Below, piece after piece: positions 1 to 8,005 of a DNA stretch of 28,809 bases (position 1 is its first letter; the number at the start of each line of letters is the position of its first letter). The translations under genes were made by a program, and so were the position numbers. The notes below the pieces were generated by a model, which saw only the letters and a list, made by a program, of their open reading frames with translations, did not search any database and was not told the origin of the DNA. This DNA is from a virus, in the IMG/VR virus record IMGVR_UViG_3300020060_000023, positions 1 to 28,809 of that record. The stretch is one strand, 5' to 3'.

Positions 1-312
1 TCCGATCTCTGGGACGATCGCGATGTCCCCCTGACGCGCTACGCGGTGCGGCTGCTCAAACTGCTGCCGACAGGCGCCACGCCTGCGTTCGGGCTGGAGT
101 CCGGTTCTCGCGATGCGCTGTTCCGCAAGGCGCGCAAGGCAGCGCAGATTCCTGACCTTCACTTTCACGACAGCCGGGCCGAGGCGATCTGGCGGCTATC
201 GAAGAAACTGGACGTGTTGCAACTCGCGCGCATGGTCGGGCACCGGGATCTGAAATCGCTTCAGCTTTACTACGCGGAGCCGGCCAGCGAGACGGCCAAG
301 CTGCTCGGCTAG
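1..312 (+). CDS. int: Tyrosine recombinase (phage integrase), C-terminal part
   Basis: The frame is open from the first base, so the gene begins left of the window; 103 residues are visible. They hold the end of a tyrosine-recombinase catalytic domain: HFHDSR (the H-x-x-R box), the MVGHRD motif with the second active-site histidine, and LQLYYAEPA, whose second tyrosine is the likely nucleophile. Such enzymes integrate and excise temperate phages or islands at an attachment site. The usual HDLRH box reads HDSRA here, a modest departure. The stop codon overlaps the stop of the convergent excisionase-like gene (CTAG at 309-312), so integration and leftward genes meet tail to tail. The attachment site is not visible. 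Confidence 0.88.
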   Translation, partial: SDLWDDRDVPLTRYAVRLLKLLPTGATPAFGLESGSRDALFRKARKAAQIPDLHFHDSRAEAIWRLSKKLDVLQLARMVGHRDLKSLQLYYAEPASETAKLLG

Positions 313-542
313 GCCGCCTTCTTGCCGCGGTGCTTCTCCATCCACTCGTCCACCTCGGACGCTTTCCACCGCGGCTGCCCGAATCCACCGGGCCGTGACG
401 GCTTCGGGAAGTCTGGTAGCGGGGCGAGGCGCTCAAGCACGTACCTGCGTTCCTCGCTGATGCGTGCCGCTACGCCGGCCGCGTCCAGCCATATCGCGTG
501 CGTGACGCGCTCGTCCAGCTTGTCTAGGATTGGATCGCTCAT
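309..542 (-). CDS. Excisionase/AlpA-like small DNA-binding protein
   Basis: A 77-aa protein. Residues 18-70 look like a winged helix-turn-helix of the excisionase/AlpA type: a WLDAAGVAARI opening, a basic turn rich in R and P, then QPRWKASEVDEWMEKH, the usual 'write to the column, then specify' ending of these proteins. Known members direct excision or activate integrase genes. Position next to integrase supports this. The ATG at 542 overlaps the stop of the methyltransferase gene upstream (ATGA), so I preferred it over the longer open frame. A plain regulator is the alternative. Confidence 0.6.
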   Translation of the reverse strand: MSDPILDKLDERVTHAIWLDAAGVAARISEERRYVLERLAPLPDFPKPSRPGGFGQPRWKASEVDEWMEKHRGKKAA

Positions 543-1384
543 GCGGCCCCCGCGAACAGTTGTGTCGTCGGTGCGCGGTCTCTCGCCGCCGCGTTCAGCC
601 ATAGAGACTCAACACGGTCTCGCGCACCGTCCGCATGCGCCGCTCGGTCGACGCGATGCCAGCCCGCGAAAATGCCGTCGTAGAGTTCGCAGCGATACCC
701 CGAGACAATCACCATGCCCGACATTGTATTCAGCGCCGCCGCTAACTCAGCGTGCGCCGCATCATCCATCTCATGTCTGTAAGCCTTCCGAGTGACGGTG
801 CCGCGCACCTTCTCGCTTCGGGTTGTATGGACATATGGCGGGTCGCAGTAGTGCAGGGTATCCGTGGCGTCATGGTGCCGCATGCACGCAACCGCGTCGC
901 GCTGCTCGATGACGACGCCGCGGAGGCGGTCGACTGTGCGCGCGAGGCATTCTGGATAGTTGCGCCAGTCGTGCGCCGGCGTTGTCCCGCTACGATTGCT
1001 GTTGCTGCGAAACCCACTCGTCTCTCCGCATGCCGCGGCCGATCCGAACCCAGCGAAGGAACGAAACACGGTGCGTCTTGCTTGCTCCAGCGGATCGCCG
1101 GCAGGCTCATAGCTCTGCTTGAACTCGCTACGCGCGAACGGAGTAAGTTCCAGCGCACGCACTAGCTCGGCTCCGCGCTCGCGTGCAACGGTGAAGACAT
1201 TGACGATCTCTCCGTCAAGGTCGTTGTAAATCTCGCCGTAGGCCACGGGCTTGCGCAGCAGCACAGACCCGCCGCCGCCGAACGGCTCGACGTAGACGCG
1301 ATGCAGCGGCATGTGCGAAATGATCCACGGCGCTAGCTTCCACTTGCCGCCATGATATCGAACGATCGGACGAGTAACGCTCAC
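539..1384 (-). CDS. DNA N6-adenine methyltransferase (Dam/D12 class)
   Basis: 281 aa, normal size for this class. RYHGGKWKLAPWI near residues 9-21 is the N-terminal GGK signature; VEPFGGGGSVLL at 32-43 is the S-adenosylmethionine-binding FxGxG motif; CDPPY at 180-184 is the catalytic DPPY motif. The enzyme methylates adenine in a short DNA site; in phages this usually protects against host restriction or affects regulation. I chose the GTG at 1384 because GGAGGGTGGGCG directly precedes it and the GGK motif follows; a longer upstream frame adds only basic, low-quality sequence and runs under the neighbouring gene. It overlaps the excisionase-like gene by ATGA. Confidence 0.9.
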   Translation of the reverse strand: MSVTRPIVRYHGGKWKLAPWIISHMPLHRVYVEPFGGGGSVLLRKPVAYGEIYNDLDGEIVNVFTVARERGAELVRALELTPFARSEFKQSYEPAGDPLEQARRTVFRSFAGFGSAAACGETSGFRSNSNRSGTTPAHDWRNYPECLARTVDRLRGVVIEQRDAVACMRHHDATDTLHYCDPPYVHTTRSEKVRGTVTRKAYRHEMDDAAHAELAAALNTMSGMVIVSGYRCELYDGIFAGWHRVDRAAHADGARDRVESLWLNAAARDRAPTTQLFAGAA

Positions 1385-1418
1385 CGCCCACCCTCCAGCG
1401 TCAGTAGATCGGATGCGG

Positions 1419-1850
1419 TCATGCCGTCTCTTCGAGTGTGAAATCCTCGTCGCAATGTGGGCAGCGGATTTTCTGTCCCTTGATCGCGATCTCGGATTTT
1501 CGAGCCAGACCGTCATCTCCAATTGTCAGGAACCAGCGGTCTTCGATGCTCTCGCCCTGCGCCAGCAATTGACCCTCCAGACCGAATGTTGGGAACGCCT
1601 TGCGCATCTCGCGAATGATCGCGTTGACCGATTCGACAAGGTAGTACGTCTTCTCTCCGCCGTTCCATTTCAAGCCGCCGAAATCTTTCGTTAGCTCAAG
1701 GTCAATGTATCCGGCGGTGTGGCGATCGGCGTGCCAATCCGGATGATCGCGCAAGTCCTCTCCGAGCATCGCGCTAAGCACGGCAAGCTGCGGCGCAGTG
1801 GCCTCCGACTTGAACCGAAGCTCACCCTTGAACGATGTGTTGTAGCCCAC
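1419..1850 (-). CDS. Unknown phage protein with C-terminal zinc ribbon
   Basis: 143 aa, not recognised by name. It opens MGYNTSFKGEL and carries a central DLELTKDFGGLKWNGGEKT stretch. The tail ends with CPHCDEDFTL, a single Cys pair that could be half of a zinc ribbon. Similar 'GYNT' proteins occur among small accessory genes of temperate phages, but I cannot assign a role. It lies in the leftward operon, 34 bases before the methyltransferase start and 32 bases after the preceding gene, so it is probably co-transcribed with both. Confidence 0.72.
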   Translation of the reverse strand: MGYNTSFKGELRFKSEATAPQLAVLSAMLGEDLRDHPDWHADRHTAGYIDLELTKDFGGLKWNGGEKTYYLVESVNAIIREMRKAFPTFGLEGQLLAQGESIEDRWFLTIGDDGLARKSEIAIKGQKIRCPHCDEDFTLEETA

Positions 1851-1882
1851 GATAGTCTCCTATAGATTGCACGAATCGACAC

Positions 1883-2332
1883 TCACACCACCCCCTCTGC
1901 GCCCACGTCGGTATCGGCGCGGAGTGCGATCTTGAGTATCGGTGCGTAGCGATAGCACGTAGCCGGGAAGTCGGCACCGTATTCAGCGCATGAACACGAC
2001 TCCCCGCACCGCTCTTGCATCACGGTCGGAATCAACAGCCCGTGCTTGACGCCGAAGTCCTGTAGGTCGTCACCGCCTTCCTTTTCCCAGAACCCACGCA
2101 GGACATCGCGAGCAAACGCACGCAGTTGTTCCTTCTCCGCCTCCAACGCGCTGACCCTCTCGGTTAGGGTGGTGAGGATTTCCGGCAGATCGATATCGAC
2201 CCATGCGATTGCCTCGCCGAGGACATCCATTGCGGGCCGGCCACCGCACTCAAAGTCCAGGTTTCCGAACATGCCGATGGCTTTCAGTAGCGGGCCGATC
2301 GGCGGGACTTCTTCCCTCTCGCTCGCATCCAT
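1883..2332 (-). CDS. Unknown phage accessory protein with Cys-rich C-terminus
   Basis: 149 aa. The middle (about residues 52-85) is a charged heptad-like helix (TLTERVSALEAEKEQLRAF), probably a short coiled coil. The end has LLIPTVMQERCGESCSCAEYG followed by a fourth Cys (split here: LLIPTVMQER, then CGESCSCAEYG), an arrangement seen in variable accessory proteins of lambdoid-type prophages. Function unknown. Its ATG at 2332 overlaps the stop of the nuclease-like gene by one base (TGATG), indicating translational coupling. Confidence 0.72.
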   Translation of the reverse strand: MDASEREEVPPIGPLLKAIGMFGNLDFECGGRPAMDVLGEAIAWVDIDLPEILTTLTERVSALEAEKEQLRAFARDVLRGFWEKEGGDDLQDFGVKHGLLIPTVMQERCGESCSCAEYGADFPATCYRYAPILKIALRADTDVGAEGVV

Positions 2333-2907
2333 CAGGCGTCTCCGGTTGGATTCTTGCTGGCATAGGTTGCATGCATCTGTTCGTGCAGCGCCTCTCGTCC
2401 GTGCGTGAGTTGCAGGCGGTTGATCGCTGATAGCAGCATCGCTCGCTCGGCACGGATGCTGTACTCGACAAAGCGGAAATCGCTGGCGTGGTCAAGCTCA
2501 TAACGGGCCGGGTCTCGGCCACGCTCGATGGTGACCGTCGCTTGGTGCGCGTACAGCAGCCCCCACTTCGCCGGCAAGTCTTCGGCGCGAATGATTCCGG
2601 GTGGGCACATGAAGTAGCGGAACTGACCCATGCCACCCTCTGGATACCGTCGAAACGATTTCCTACGATCGGCGAAGAAATCAGCGCGGGATGTCTTGCA
2701 CTCGATGAGGTGGGACTCATCAAACGTGCCGCGCCAGCCGATGGCATCTGGGATTTCACCTTGGCAAGTGAACTCGGTCAGCACTACCTTGCAGCCTTTC
2801 GCACGCAGCCACTTCACCGCGCGCTTGCATAGCACGGAATGCACTGATTCATCACGGACCGCAGCAACCGGTTGCGCAACTACCTGCTGAATGTCGATGA
2901 CAGCCAT
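2332..2907 (-). CDS. MmcB-like / PD-(D/E)XK-type putative nuclease
   Basis: 191 aa. GEIPDAIGWRG followed by HLIECKTSRADFFADRRK gives the D...ExK arrangement of the PD-(D/E)XK nuclease fold (D in PDAIG, E and K in ECK). The sequence resembles MmcB-type DNA-repair proteins, which are putative endonucleases; in phages such small enzymes may act in recombination, repair or host DNA attack. A conserved core (FADRRKSFRR, GMGQFRYFMCP) supports a real enzyme. The ATG at 2907 was chosen because it overlaps the previous stop (TAATG). Family membership is inferred from motifs; substrate is unknown. Confidence 0.65.
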   Translation of the reverse strand: MAVIDIQQVVAQPVAAVRDESVHSVLCKRAVKWLRAKGCKVVLTEFTCQGEIPDAIGWRGTFDESHLIECKTSRADFFADRRKSFRRYPEGGMGQFRYFMCPPGIIRAEDLPAKWGLLYAHQATVTIERGRDPARYELDHASDFRFVEYSIRAERAMLLSAINRLQLTHGREALHEQMHATYASKNPTGDA

Positions 2908-3215
2908 TACTCCCCATCCCCCTCTGCAATCACAGGCTGCGGATCGCACCCCGGTAAGACCGTTCCTTCGGCGTCCCATGGGTGCGGGGTGCAGTCGGGT
3001 GATTGCTGGGTGGAATGGCGGGCGTAGGCGTACTCGATGCGCGATGTTCCAAGTTGCTCCAGCGTGATGTCGTCAGCCGTTGGCATGCCTTCGGTCGCAA
3101 CGTCAATCCACGATGCGCCGATGCGCGAAAGTGTCGGGTGCGTGTATCCGCCCGGATCATTGCAGACCCAGAGCCAAGCTACAGGACGATCCCGCTCAGC
3201 CGTGTCGGTGGTCAT
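2907..3215 (-). CDS. Unknown small phage protein
   Basis: 102 aa starting MTTDTAERDRPVAWLWVC. The motif VAWLWVCND...TLSRIG is common in short hypothetical proteins of proteobacterial phages; no catalytic motif is visible. Four cysteines are scattered. The frame is open further upstream, but that part overlaps a well-formed Cys-rich gene in another frame, and the ATG at 3215 follows that gene's stop by one base, so the shorter form is preferred. Confidence 0.6.
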   Translation of the reverse strand: MTTDTAERDRPVAWLWVCNDPGGYTHPTLSRIGASWIDVATEGMPTADDITLEQLGTSRIEYAYARHSTQQSPDCTPHPWDAEGTVLPGCDPQPVIAEGDGE

Positions 3216-3216
3216 G

Positions 3217-3393
3217 TCAGTATCCGAATTGTTCACGGGTTTCTCCGGGCCACAGTTGGCCGGGCAGTGGTTCTTTCCTGTAGCCATCGCATTCGTGATC
3301 ACACAGATACATGCCGAATGGAACACTACGGCCGATAGGCGCCTTGCGATGGCCGCAAACGACGCAGTACACGGCAACACCAATTTCGTCCAT
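3217..3393 (-). CDS. 58-aa zinc-finger-like protein
   Basis: Small gene of 58 aa. It has two Cys pairs, CVVCGHRKAPIGR and CDHECDGY, spaced as in a treble-clef or zinc-ribbon fold, then LPGQLWPGE and an acidic aromatic tail. Its start overlaps the stop of the upstream 335-aa gene (TGATG), and its stop is one base before the next ATG, which strongly supports translation. Similar small Cys-pair proteins occur in Burkholderia-type prophages as I recall them. Role unknown; nucleic-acid or protein binding is plausible. Confidence 0.65.
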   Translation of the reverse strand: MDEIGVAVYCVVCGHRKAPIGRSVPFGMYLCDHECDGYRKEPLPGQLWPGETREQFGY

Positions 3394-4400
3394 CACCCCA
3401 CCCCGCGCGACTCTGCGCTGGTGGGCGGAGGGGGCGCTGCGCCCGGCGTGTTTACGCGAAGGATGTCGTGGATAGCGTCGTGGAGAACGCCATCATCGCC
3501 AAGCTCGGTTATCTCTGGGTACGCGAGACGCAGGTCATTGCATACTTGGTGAGCGCGTTGGGCGCGTTGCTTCATCTCCCATAACGCGTTCTGTTGCGCA
3601 GCCACGCACTCCGCAGGTACGGCGGCTGGTTGTGCGGCTGTGGGTGGCTGGGAGGAACGGGCGCGTTCGGCGGCTGCACGATGCCACTGGTTTTGATTCC
3701 ATTCCGGCAACAGATTGAACGGGCAGCGCACGGCGTCCTTCGTGTTCGGATAGTTGGCTTCGTACATGATCTGCCCATCGCTCATTGCATCCGTCACCGC
3801 CTGCGCTGGTTGTGCATCGGACGGGGCGGATAGGGCGACAGCGGCTTCGTATTTTTCGCGGTAGTACTTGCCGAAAAATTCGTTAGCCACACCGGATGCG
3901 CGCATGTGACCGTCCTCATGGACAGCCCTCAACATCGCGTTGAAGTCACCGGGCGCACGGCGGAACTCGTCACACTGCTGATCGCTGAGCGGCATATACG
4001 TACTTGAAGCGACCAGATCACCAACCCCGCTTGCGGGCGCAACGGCAGGTGCGGCGGCGGGGAGGGATTCGAGGGCGGCGCGTGCGTAGGTTCTGGCCTC
4101 GGATTGTTTCAGGCTGTTGCCGCCGTCCACCCATGGGTATTGCTTCAAATCACCGGATGGCGTGAATTGCCAGTGCTCGTAGATCGCCTTCGCTGCAATC
4201 TCGATAGCATCCTCATCCCCAATCCGGGGATCACCGGGGGTGGGGTTTGTGTGTTCGTATGCCGCGCGATGCCACATCTCGGCCGACTTCACGACGACAT
4301 GGCCGGAAATTTCGATCCCAATTCCGCCGGCCAGCGTAACGAAGACTCGATACCCGTCTCCATGCCATACGGTCTTGTCGGTGTTGGCTTTGCCGATCAT
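3393..4400 (-). CDS. Unknown modular phage protein, 335 aa
   Basis: Residues 1-48 (MIGKANTDKTVWHGDGYRVF to EMWHRAAY) look like a small stand-alone phage domain. An Ala/Pro-rich linker near 113-126 then joins two further modules: a DQQCDEFRRAPGDFNAMLRA segment and an EANYPNTKDAVRCPFNLLP segment. The end is low-complexity Pro/Ala. This appears to be a mosaic of short accessory modules rather than an enzyme. It overlaps the genes on both sides (TGATG downstream, ATGA upstream), so it belongs to the leftward operon. Function not assignable. Confidence 0.65.
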   Translation of the reverse strand: MIGKANTDKTVWHGDGYRVFVTLAGGIGIEISGHVVVKSAEMWHRAAYEHTNPTPGDPRIGDEDAIEIAAKAIYEHWQFTPSGDLKQYPWVDGGNSLKQSEARTYARAALESLPAAAPAVAPASGVGDLVASSTYMPLSDQQCDEFRRAPGDFNAMLRAVHEDGHMRASGVANEFFGKYYREKYEAAVALSAPSDAQPAQAVTDAMSDGQIMYEANYPNTKDAVRCPFNLLPEWNQNQWHRAAAERARSSQPPTAAQPAAVPAECVAAQQNALWEMKQRAQRAHQVCNDLRLAYPEITELGDDGVLHDAIHDILRVNTPGAAPPPPTSAESRGVG

Positions 4401-5011
4401 GACTTCACCCCATCGTCGGCGTGTCCGCTACGGGCTGGGGGATGGGCGTTGCGAGCAGTGCAGATTGCGTGCGCGACTTCCGAATCTTCGGCCGATGCGA
4501 CAACGTAACCATTGGCGTTGATGGTGAACTCGCTGCGACGCTCGTCATACTGGAATGACCACGGCGCTTTGTACTGCGCGGGGACGTGAGCCCATATATC
4601 AATGACCGCCTGCTCGGGCTTGGCGGCCGGGAGTGATTTGAGGACGCACTTGATATAGTCCCACGCATGCGGATCAGCATAGAACGGCTCGCCGACATCA
4701 CCGCAGGCCGCTCGGCATTCCTCCATTCTCGCGACCGCTCGACACAAAGAAGCATCCTCAGCGGCCGCTTCCTTCAACGCAACATATTCCGCCCACGGAA
4801 TGTTGACCCGCTCATTTGGCAATGCAGATACACCGCCCAACGTCACCCGCCCCGCACCCTGTTCGCGGGATTGGGAGAGGGCTTCGAGACGATCGGCTAT
4901 GTGCGTGTAGGCATCGCCGATCGGTGCCGATGATCCCAATCGACGTGCCTGTCGCGCTTCCTCACGCAACTCCGAAACAATCGCAGAAATAGTGGCGACT
5001 TCGGTTGTCAT
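4397..5011 (-). CDS. Unknown phage protein, 204 aa
   Basis: Starts MTTEVATISAIVSELREEAR with a helical N-terminus containing IADRLEALSQ, a common opening of accessory proteins encoded in temperate phage early operons. The middle is WAEYVALKEAAAEDASLCRA; the end contains EVAHAICTARNA, typical of small phage proteins. No known catalytic motif. The ATG at 5011 overlaps the stop of the 70-aa gene upstream (ATGA), which decides the start against a longer Arg-rich frame. It overlaps the downstream gene by four bases. Confidence 0.65.
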   Translation of the reverse strand: MTTEVATISAIVSELREEARQARRLGSSAPIGDAYTHIADRLEALSQSREQGAGRVTLGGVSALPNERVNIPWAEYVALKEAAAEDASLCRAVARMEECRAACGDVGEPFYADPHAWDYIKCVLKSLPAAKPEQAVIDIWAHVPAQYKAPWSFQYDERRSEFTINANGYVVASAEDSEVAHAICTARNAHPPARSGHADDGVKS

Positions 5012-5220
5012 GGCTGATCCTTGGCGAGTTCGGCGAGTAGTGCATCGGCAAACTGAACTGCGGTCTGCGCGCATGTACGCGGATATTCAGGACCGTCGAC
5101 GCCGGTCACGAACCCCTGCATCGCCATTGCAGCGAACAACTCGCGCTTAGTCAGGCCGAACTGGCCGGGCCCGACGTTCGATGCGTAGGCTCCTTGGTTG
5201 CCGAGAGTCTTAGCGTCCAT
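5008..5220 (-). CDS. Unknown 70-aa phage protein
   Basis: The core LTKRELFAAMAMQGFVTG is a recurring signature of small hypothetical phage proteins, followed by a helical segment FADALLAELAK. Function unknown. It overlaps the Lar-like gene by 11 bases and couples to the next gene by ATGA. Confidence 0.65.
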   Translation of the reverse strand: MDAKTLGNQGAYASNVGPGQFGLTKRELFAAMAMQGFVTGVDGPEYPRTCAQTAVQFADALLAELAKDQP

Positions 5221-5764
5221 TTCCCGCCTCCTCCCCCGAACCGCGCGGATCGCGGGCGATGGCTACTGGCACCATCGCGCTTATTGATTGGAGTGCAGCC
5301 AGCATTCTTGGCGGCAACGGTTTGAATGCGCTGTCGTAAGCATCAGCAGCTTTTTCTGCATCTTCAATAGTCACAGGTCGATAATCCTTCGCATCCCTCA
5401 ACGCGGTTTCGGCGAGGGGTGTGCGGGCAAGGTCGTACTCCAGAATCGCATCGACAATCAGGCGCTTTGTATCGTTGCGCTCGGCGTCGCTGTCCTCATC
5501 GAAGGAGGTGCGATTCAAAATCGTGTTTGCGGCCTCCTCCATTAATAGGTGATCGCTGCGCTTGCAGCGGGTATTCCACGTTGACTGCGGGTTTATGAAA
5601 TCGTCATCGCTGAACACTACCCCGCACACAAAGCAGCCGACATGGTATGGAGGAACGTGTTGTCCACCGCTCCCAACTTCATCCGGCTTTAGCTTGGCCG
5701 CGCCGCCACAAAACGGACATGGTAAAAGTTCGATCGGCACTGCGTTCCCAGCGGGCGTGTTCAA
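5210..5764 (-). CDS. Lar-like restriction-alleviation / zinc-ribbon protein
   Basis: 184 aa. The N-terminal part has ELLPCPFCGGAAKL (CPFC), then HVGCFVCG (CxxC) and a STWNTR ending, the pattern of the Lar family. Known Lar proteins relieve type I restriction by modulating host methylation/restriction. Here a second half of about 110 residues follows the zinc module, rich in acidic helices, so the protein is longer than a typical Lar and may do more. The TTG at 5764 was chosen since GGGAGAGCAGC precedes it and it overlaps the upstream stop (TTGA). Confidence 0.65.
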   Translation of the reverse strand: MNTPAGNAVPIELLPCPFCGGAAKLKPDEVGSGGQHVPPYHVGCFVCGVVFSDDDFINPQSTWNTRCKRSDHLLMEEAANTILNRTSFDEDSDAERNDTKRLIVDAILEYDLARTPLAETALRDAKDYRPVTIEDAEKAADAYDSAFKPLPPRMLAALQSISAMVPVAIARDPRGSGEEAGNGR

Positions 5765-6387
5765 GCTGCTCTCCCAAGTCGTTGTAGGTAGTTCGCCTCG
5801 AACATGGCTTGCGCGAATCCTGGTGGCGTTGCACTGCGCAGGTTCGCCCGCTCCTCGCTCGGCGGCATGGTGTGTATGCGGGTGTCCGTGGGATCGATCC
5901 GTTGCTTCTGCGGCATGACGAGTCCGTTGCCGGTCCACAGGCACGTCTTCTTCGGATAGGTGTCGCCCTCTCCGCCCGGGTATCCGGCGTAGTCGCAGGG
6001 ATCGAACGTGTGATCCGCCTTGCGCCAGTAGGTGGAGATCGTGCTGACCGGGTTCTCGATGAAGTAGGGGACGCCGAGCGTTTCCAGGATGTCCGCGGAA
6101 TGGGCGAACAGTTCGATGGCCTCAGCCAGCGCGAACAGCCCCTTGCCCTTGAACCAGCGCGCGCCAGAGACTGCCAGATCGGTGCATGGTGTAAACGCGC
6201 AGCCGAATACCCAATCGCGCTGTGGCGCTCTCCAGCGGCGTATGTCGGCACCCACGCGGATGACGTTGCCAACCCGTGCCTCACCCTTCGGATGCTGCGA
6301 GTCAACCGACCAGCACTCCACGCCGGCATCAGCCCAAGGCTTAGCCATCGTGTCGGTCAGGTTGAACAGGAACAGCGCGGATTTCAC
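5761..6387 (-). CDS. DNA cytosine-methyltransferase-like phage protein
   Basis: 208 aa. FTPCTDLAVSGARWF and the ENPVS motif at about residue 113 resemble motif IV and the ENV-like motif VI of C5-cytosine methyltransferases as found in compact phage homologues; the later YPKKTCLWTGNGL block also fits that group. The classical PCQ loop is replaced by TPCTD. Known full enzymes are longer, so this may be a minimal or divergent enzyme, or one modifying another base. It lies next to the Lar-like gene, forming an anti-restriction pair. Confidence 0.62.
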   Translation of the reverse strand: MKSALFLFNLTDTMAKPWADAGVECWSVDSQHPKGEARVGNVIRVGADIRRWRAPQRDWVFGCAFTPCTDLAVSGARWFKGKGLFALAEAIELFAHSADILETLGVPYFIENPVSTISTYWRKADHTFDPCDYAGYPGGEGDTYPKKTCLWTGNGLVMPQKQRIDPTDTRIHTMPPSEERANLRSATPPGFAQAMFEANYLQRLGRAA

Positions 6388-6426
6388 AATCTCATTCCCT
6401 CTCTCATCGTGACAGTGGCGCGGGGG

Positions 6427-6693
6427 TTAGGCGGATGCTTTGGCGAGGGCTGCGCATACGGCGTGCCAATCGCTCGTAGGAATGCGACCGCCGGCCTCTA
6501 CCGCAGCTGCTAATCCGCGCAGCGCCGCAACAAGATCGTCATGCGCATTGCAGGCGCGAACGATGAAGTCGCGCGTCTCTTCCCAATTCGGGCAATTACT
6601 CACTTGCATCGTGCAGATGTTGTCGAAGGTCGGCCGATCAGCCCGAATCACTGTGCCAAAGGTTGTCCACGGCGTCTGCGTATGCATGCCCAT
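6427..6693 (-). CDS. Unknown small phage protein
   Basis: 88 aa. MHTQTPWTTFG near the start and EETRDFIVRACNAHDDLVAAL in the middle form the pattern of a common small protein of phage early regions. No function known to me. GGAGG stands nine bases before the ATG at 6693; a second ATG at 6687 is possible. First gene of the GC-rich leftward block. Confidence 0.6.
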   Translation of the reverse strand: MGMHTQTPWTTFGTVIRADRPTFDNICTMQVSNCPNWEETRDFIVRACNAHDDLVAALRGLAAAVEAGGRIPTSDWHAVCAALAKASA

Positions 6694-6774
6694 CTCCAAA
6701 ACCTCCAATGGTGTGAGTGGCGATTTGGGGGCGCTTACGCTGCGTACGATGACAACAGCAGGCCCCCGCGATTA

Positions 6775-7431
6775 TCAATCCGAGTGGTTGAGCGTCAGGC
6801 CCATGTAGCAGCTAGGACCGGCGCAGCCGAGAGCATCGACAGGAACAGGCTGGTTGAACCTGACCATGATGTAGAACCTCTGACCCGGCACGAGCCTAAA
6901 GTCGAAGTTGGAGACGGGGCTGTGCATCAGCTTCGCTGCCACCCCACCAGGACCTACACGCATACGTGTCTTGCCCGCAGCAAAGTCGCCGAGATTGGCA
7001 CTCACACAGCAATCAATGAACGGTCCCGGCATCGTCTCGCTGTGATAGAGCGACAACGACAGACTGGGAGGAATATCGAGAGGGACAACATCCGAAAAGC
7101 CAAACCATCCAGTCTTGGGAACGTTGTAGAACAGCGGATGGGAGCCCTGCGCATAAGGGAACGGCTGCAACGGGCTCGTAGCGTTGATACGCCCGAACAC
7201 GGGCTTCATGTCCGTGGTGTCAACGTTGTTGACGTTCTGCCCGTTCCCGTAGTTGTACGAGAGGTTCAGGCGAGTGATGCGGCCAGGGGGGACAGGGGGC
7301 GGTGGGTCGCTGGGACAAGCTCCGGCTACGGAGTTGGTGACGCTCAGGAAAGCACCGGGAACAGAGCCTTGGACATTGCCACAGACTGTTACGCCGTCTA
7401 CAGTGATGGTTCTACGGGATGTAGTTGTCAT
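6775..7431 (-). CDS. Unknown beta-rich protein, moron candidate
   Basis: 218 aa, not recognised. The sequence is rich in G, S, P and aromatic residues with alternating hydrophobic stretches (SLSLSLYHSE, DFRLVPGQRFYIMVRF), suggesting a beta-sandwich; a PPPPVPP linker lies near residue 50. There is no signal peptide or helix. It stands alone between two blocks, with 66 non-coding bases downstream and a structured 5' leader. The ATG at 7431 is preceded by GGAGACAAGCAAC, the leader seen at other first genes here. A host-surface or lysogeny-conversion role is one guess. Confidence 0.55.
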   Translation of the reverse strand: MTTTSRRTITVDGVTVCGNVQGSVPGAFLSVTNSVAGACPSDPPPPVPPGRITRLNLSYNYGNGQNVNNVDTTDMKPVFGRINATSPLQPFPYAQGSHPLFYNVPKTGWFGFSDVVPLDIPPSLSLSLYHSETMPGPFIDCCVSANLGDFAAGKTRMRVGPGGVAAKLMHSPVSNFDFRLVPGQRFYIMVRFNQPVPVDALGCAGPSCYMGLTLNHSD

Positions 7432-7708
7432 GAGGTGTTGCTTGTCTCCTTTTGTTAGCTCCCCTGTCGGGGATGAGTGCAGTCGAAAAGAAGACTGCGC
7501 GTGTTGCATGTAGCGTGTTCTGTGCAGTCTCTCCTGCTGTCACTAGTTGAACTGTTCTGTGCGCAATTCTCGTCGCTCGTCTAGTCGTCACGCTCGCTTG
7601 GAGGGTGTGGCGGTTAGCAACTTCCGCCGCTGTCTGTCTATGCAGCGCATTCCGAAGATTTCAGCTACTACGCTCCCGCGCCCTAGTTTCTTCGCACACC
7701 CGTAGAAC
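7432..7708 (-). other. Non-coding leader region with two stem-loops
   Basis: No gene seen. On the - strand, a perfect 6-bp stem GCAGTC/GACTGC with an 8-base loop and a CCCC/GGGG stem lie just upstream of the ribosome-binding site of the 6775-7431 gene. A GTAGAAC site (7702-7708) lies at the right end, just past the stop of the next gene. No convincing promoter was found. Confidence 0.4.
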
Positions 7709-8005
7709 TCAAATGGCCTCGTAGTCAACCAACTCTGCAATCTTCTGGAGGGTGCTATAATCTTTCACGCACCTAATCGCGTCTGCGATCTTCCCAGCGT
7801 GCGTGTTCACCCATTCATATCGATCGACTTCCTCCCGAGTAGCAAAGACGCCCCACGGCAACTCTCCCTTCTTCGGAAGTTTGGTGGTGTGATAGGACGG
7901 ACCCATGATCCAAGATCGGGAAGTCTCGCCGATGATCTCTCGTTCTTGCCACTCGCGTTTGTGTTGTCGGCCAAGAGAAGCCCACACTTTGTCACCGACT
8001 TTCAT
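7709..8005 (-). CDS. Unknown 98-aa phage protein
   Basis: MKVGDKVWASLGRQHKREW opens like a small beta-barrel (KOW/Tudor-like) domain in which a basic strand follows a V-W pair; EREIIGETSRSWI continues the strands. The second half is helical (ADAIRCVKDYSTLQKIAELV). No function recognised. Its ATG overlaps the stop of a 24-aa membrane peptide (ATGA), so it is the third gene of a three-gene coupled unit. Confidence 0.6.
   Translation of the reverse strand: MKVGDKVWASLGRQHKREWQEREIIGETSRSWIMGPSYHTTKLPKKGELPWGVFATREEVDRYEWVNTHAGKIADAIRCVKDYSTLQKIAELVDYEAI

Noticed and set aside
752-1165. Open frame on the + strand inside the Dam-type gene
   Set aside because: The opposite strand has intact methyltransferase motifs; the + frame has no motif or RBS.
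6720-6765. Terminator GGGGGC/GCCCCC after the 6775-7431 gene
   Set aside because: The loop is about 27 bases and no T-run follows; not convincing.
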